From a virus, in IMG/VR virus record IMGVR_UViG_3300048549_000892, positions 1-21,429 of that record: a stretch of DNA of 21,429 nucleotides. One strand, given 5' to 3'. Both the position numbers and the translations under genes were made by a program. Under the pieces are notes generated by a model. That model was not told the origin of the DNA. It worked only from the letters and a program-made list of their open reading frames with translations, and did not search any database. Each line of letters opens with the position of its first letter. Within the stretch, counting starts at the first letter, position 1. This document shows, one piece after another, positions 19,980 through 21,429 of the stretch.

Positions 19980-21179
19980 CTAAAATCCTAGAACGCCTGG
20001 AGCGTTCGTTCCTATTGTACCGAACTCAGCGTCACCAATGACGAACAGAGACGTTTGAAGTGACCCAACACCAATCCGCATAATATGGTCATCCGGTGTG
20101 ATGTCGTGAGCAATCGCAATGACCAAACCGAACCGGTCAATCTGTGGAGAAACACCATTAGGTGTGAACTTGATTTGGATGACAGAACCCATATCCAGCC
20201 CAAACATCGAAGTCTTCTGCCCTGAAGTTAGGTTGCTCATATCTATTGAAAGCTGGGCGAACCTATATTCGGGTTCCCCAAAGCGAGCCACTAAAAATGT
20301 CGCGTAGTCAGTAACTTGAGTCGCATCCGATAAAAGCGTGTCCACGTCTTTCTCTAAAATCCCATATCTAGTTTGACTGAGCAGATTATTAGCCGTAGAA
20401 GTGTCACTGCTCGGATTAGTCACCGTGACCTGATTGAATAATTGTTCAATACCGAAATCAACCTGTGCCGGTGCGAACGGAATCCCTGAGCCATCATCAG
20501 CGAACACCGTCACGCTCGAAGTTGTTGGACTTGCCAGCCTGTCTTTGAAAGTAACCCTGCCCTGTTTATCAATAAACAACAATCCACCCTCTGATAGTTC
20601 GACCTTCTGCAAATAGGTCAAAGCGTTACCTGAAAACGTGTCAGTGCCTAACGTGGATGCGCCTGTCGCAATACTGCGTTTATCACTAGGCCAATCAACA
20701 GAAGCCATATCAAGAACCGCAGTCACTCTAGCCCCTGTTGTCTGTGCCGTAGCAGTGCCAGCCGTCAAAACCTGTTGAGCTAGAAACGTCAAACCATCCG
20801 AGGCGACAAGCTGAGCGATAGACTGCCCACTCTCATCATAGGCAATATTCCAGTCATCTATCTTCCCCACATACTGCTCAGCGCCATCGGCCTTGATTCG
20901 CACGTCACGTCTAGGCACGATGTTCCCGTTATATGGTGACGAAGTGAAAAGCGGGTCAAACGCTCTATCAGTGTTATTGAAAGTGACACTCAAAGTTCCC
21001 GCACTAAACCTATCAAGGTCACGATTCTTTCCTCTAGTGATCGCTATCTCGCGAGTCTTAGAAGTAACATCTACAAATTCAATTCCTCCCACCGTGAACT
21101 CGGTTGAACCGATCACCCCTGCCACCGGATCATCGAGGGTGAAGGCTTTGGAAAGTCCAAGCTCTACAGTTACCGCCAT
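19980..21179 (-). CDS. Minor tail protein (distal tail / baseplate type)
   Basis: This 399-aa protein has the actinophage minor-tail pattern, ITRGKNRDLDRFSAGTLSV (near 47-65), followed by FNNTDRAFDP and SPYNGNIVPRRDVRI (to about 95). The rest is beta-rich, with a GIEQLFNQVTV block and a C-terminus ending EFGTIGTNAPGVLGF. It likely forms the tail tip hub between tape measure and fibre; no separate tail lysozyme gene follows, so it may combine distal tail and hub roles. ATG 21179 overlaps the tape measure TAA by one base. Confidence 0.82.
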   Translation of the reverse strand: MAVTVELGLSKAFTLDDPVAGVIGSTEFTVGGIEFVDVTSKTREIAITRGKNRDLDRFSAGTLSVTFNNTDRAFDPLFTSSPYNGNIVPRRDVRIKADGAEQYVGKIDDWNIAYDESGQSIAQLVASDGLTFLAQQVLTAGTATAQTTGARVTAVLDMASVDWPSDKRSIATGASTLGTDTFSGNALTYLQKVELSEGGLLFIDKQGRVTFKDRLASPTTSSVTVFADDGSGIPFAPAQVDFGIEQLFNQVTVTNPSSDTSTANNLLSQTRYGILEKDVDTLLSDATQVTDYATFLVARFGEPEYRFAQLSIDMSNLTSGQKTSMFGLDMGSVIQIKFTPNGVSPQIDRFGLVIAIAHDITPDDHIMRIGVGSLQTSLFVIGDAEFGTIGTNAPGVLGF

Positions 21180-21429
21180 TAGGCACTCACAAAGACAGGC
21201 CCAGAAGACCTTTCGTAACGTTTGATAGCAGTCACAATCTGCTCACCTAGTTGTGGCCCGTTCGCTCCCATACCAGCGTTCACCGTGATGTTGTAAACAG
21301 TCTTTCTATCTCCAGTGCCTTGAGCGCCTTGCGAAAGCATCGAATCCAACTGAGTTAGTGGCATCACAACTTCTGGCTGACCAACCTCAGCGAGCCGCCC
21401 TAGAATCCCTCCAGGTTGCGGCATGACAA
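21179..21429 (-). CDS. Tape measure protein, C-terminus (partial)
   Basis: The frame runs in from the right edge and ends at 21179. The visible 82 or so residues have GGILGRLAEVGQPEVVMPL, a motif found near the C-terminus of many siphophage tape measure proteins, a NITVNAGMGANGPQLGEQ beta segment and a helical end. The tape measure sets tail length and is extended into the host cell on ejection. The main coiled-coil body lies outside the window. Gene order, just before the minor tail gene, agrees. Confidence 0.82.
   Translation of the reverse strand, partial: VMPQPGGILGRLAEVGQPEVVMPLTQLDSMLSQGAQGTGDRKTVYNITVNAGMGANGPQLGEQIVTAIKRYERSSGPVFVSA

Noticed and set aside
1-21429. Search by eye for tRNA genes, integrase, CRISPR arrays and insertion sequences.
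   Set aside because: None was seen; no tyrosine or serine integrase motifs, no cloverleaf-like segment and no transposase appear in the coding frames.

Overview
This window is part of a tailed, HK97-type siphophage genome (or prophage) of an actinobacterium. Host evidence: a phage-encoded WhiB regulator, a family confined to Actinobacteria and their phages; tail, metallophosphoesterase and r1t-holin proteins of actinophage type; and apparently leaderless forward-strand messages. Base composition is roughly balanced, so a low-to-moderate G+C actinobacterium is more likely than a classic high-G+C one; this is inference. No integrase or tRNA is visible, so the lifestyle is undecided.

Almost every gene lies on the minus strand, packed with TAATG, ATGA and GTGA overlaps. 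Read from right to left (the direction of transcription): tail (tape measure C-terminus, 399-aa minor tail protein, a small fibre-N-terminus paralogue, glycine-rich fibre; 21429-18630); lysis (M23 endolysin with peptidoglycan-binding repeats, three small membrane proteins, a 26-aa Cys-rich microprotein; 18633-17175); a divergent control region with a forward HTH gene and leftward membrane-protein genes (17103-16229); a forward whiB (15978-16232); recombination and replication (YqaJ-like exonuclease, ERF/Rad52-like annealing protein, an anchored M23 peptidase, HNH, replication initiator, two DNA methyltransferases, SSB, RusA, metallophosphoesterase, second HNH; 15949-7024); a G-rich non-coding gap that may hold the packaging site (about 6782-7023); packaging and head (TerS, TerL, small membrane protein, portal, prohead protease, two small genes; 6781-1197); and finally the first 62 codons of the major capsid protein (186-1). 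Joined in a circle, the missing part would be the rest of the capsid gene, connectors, tail tube and most of the tape measure.

The most interesting structures are regulatory. (1) Two forward genes (400-1145) with their own promoter are inserted between protease and capsid, with a terminator on their far side: a classic moron layout. (2) A near-identical palindrome, GTAAAG(T/C)GCTA(T/A)AC, occurs in the moron promoter (352-365) and between the divergent promoters of the HTH gene and the leftward operon (16855-16868), suggesting one regulator acts on both. (3) The replication initiator gene contains two 23-bp-period copies of a palindrome plus a 14-bp repeat pair, read in different codon frames, a lambda-O-like candidate origin. 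(4) Several microgenes (15, 26, 42, 45 and 59 residues) are wedged into the operon by translational coupling.

Gene starts were chosen from Shine-Dalgarno spacing and overlap with the upstream stop; several are GTG or TTG. No stretch above 300 bases lacks a gene; the largest gaps are 187-399 and 6782-7023.
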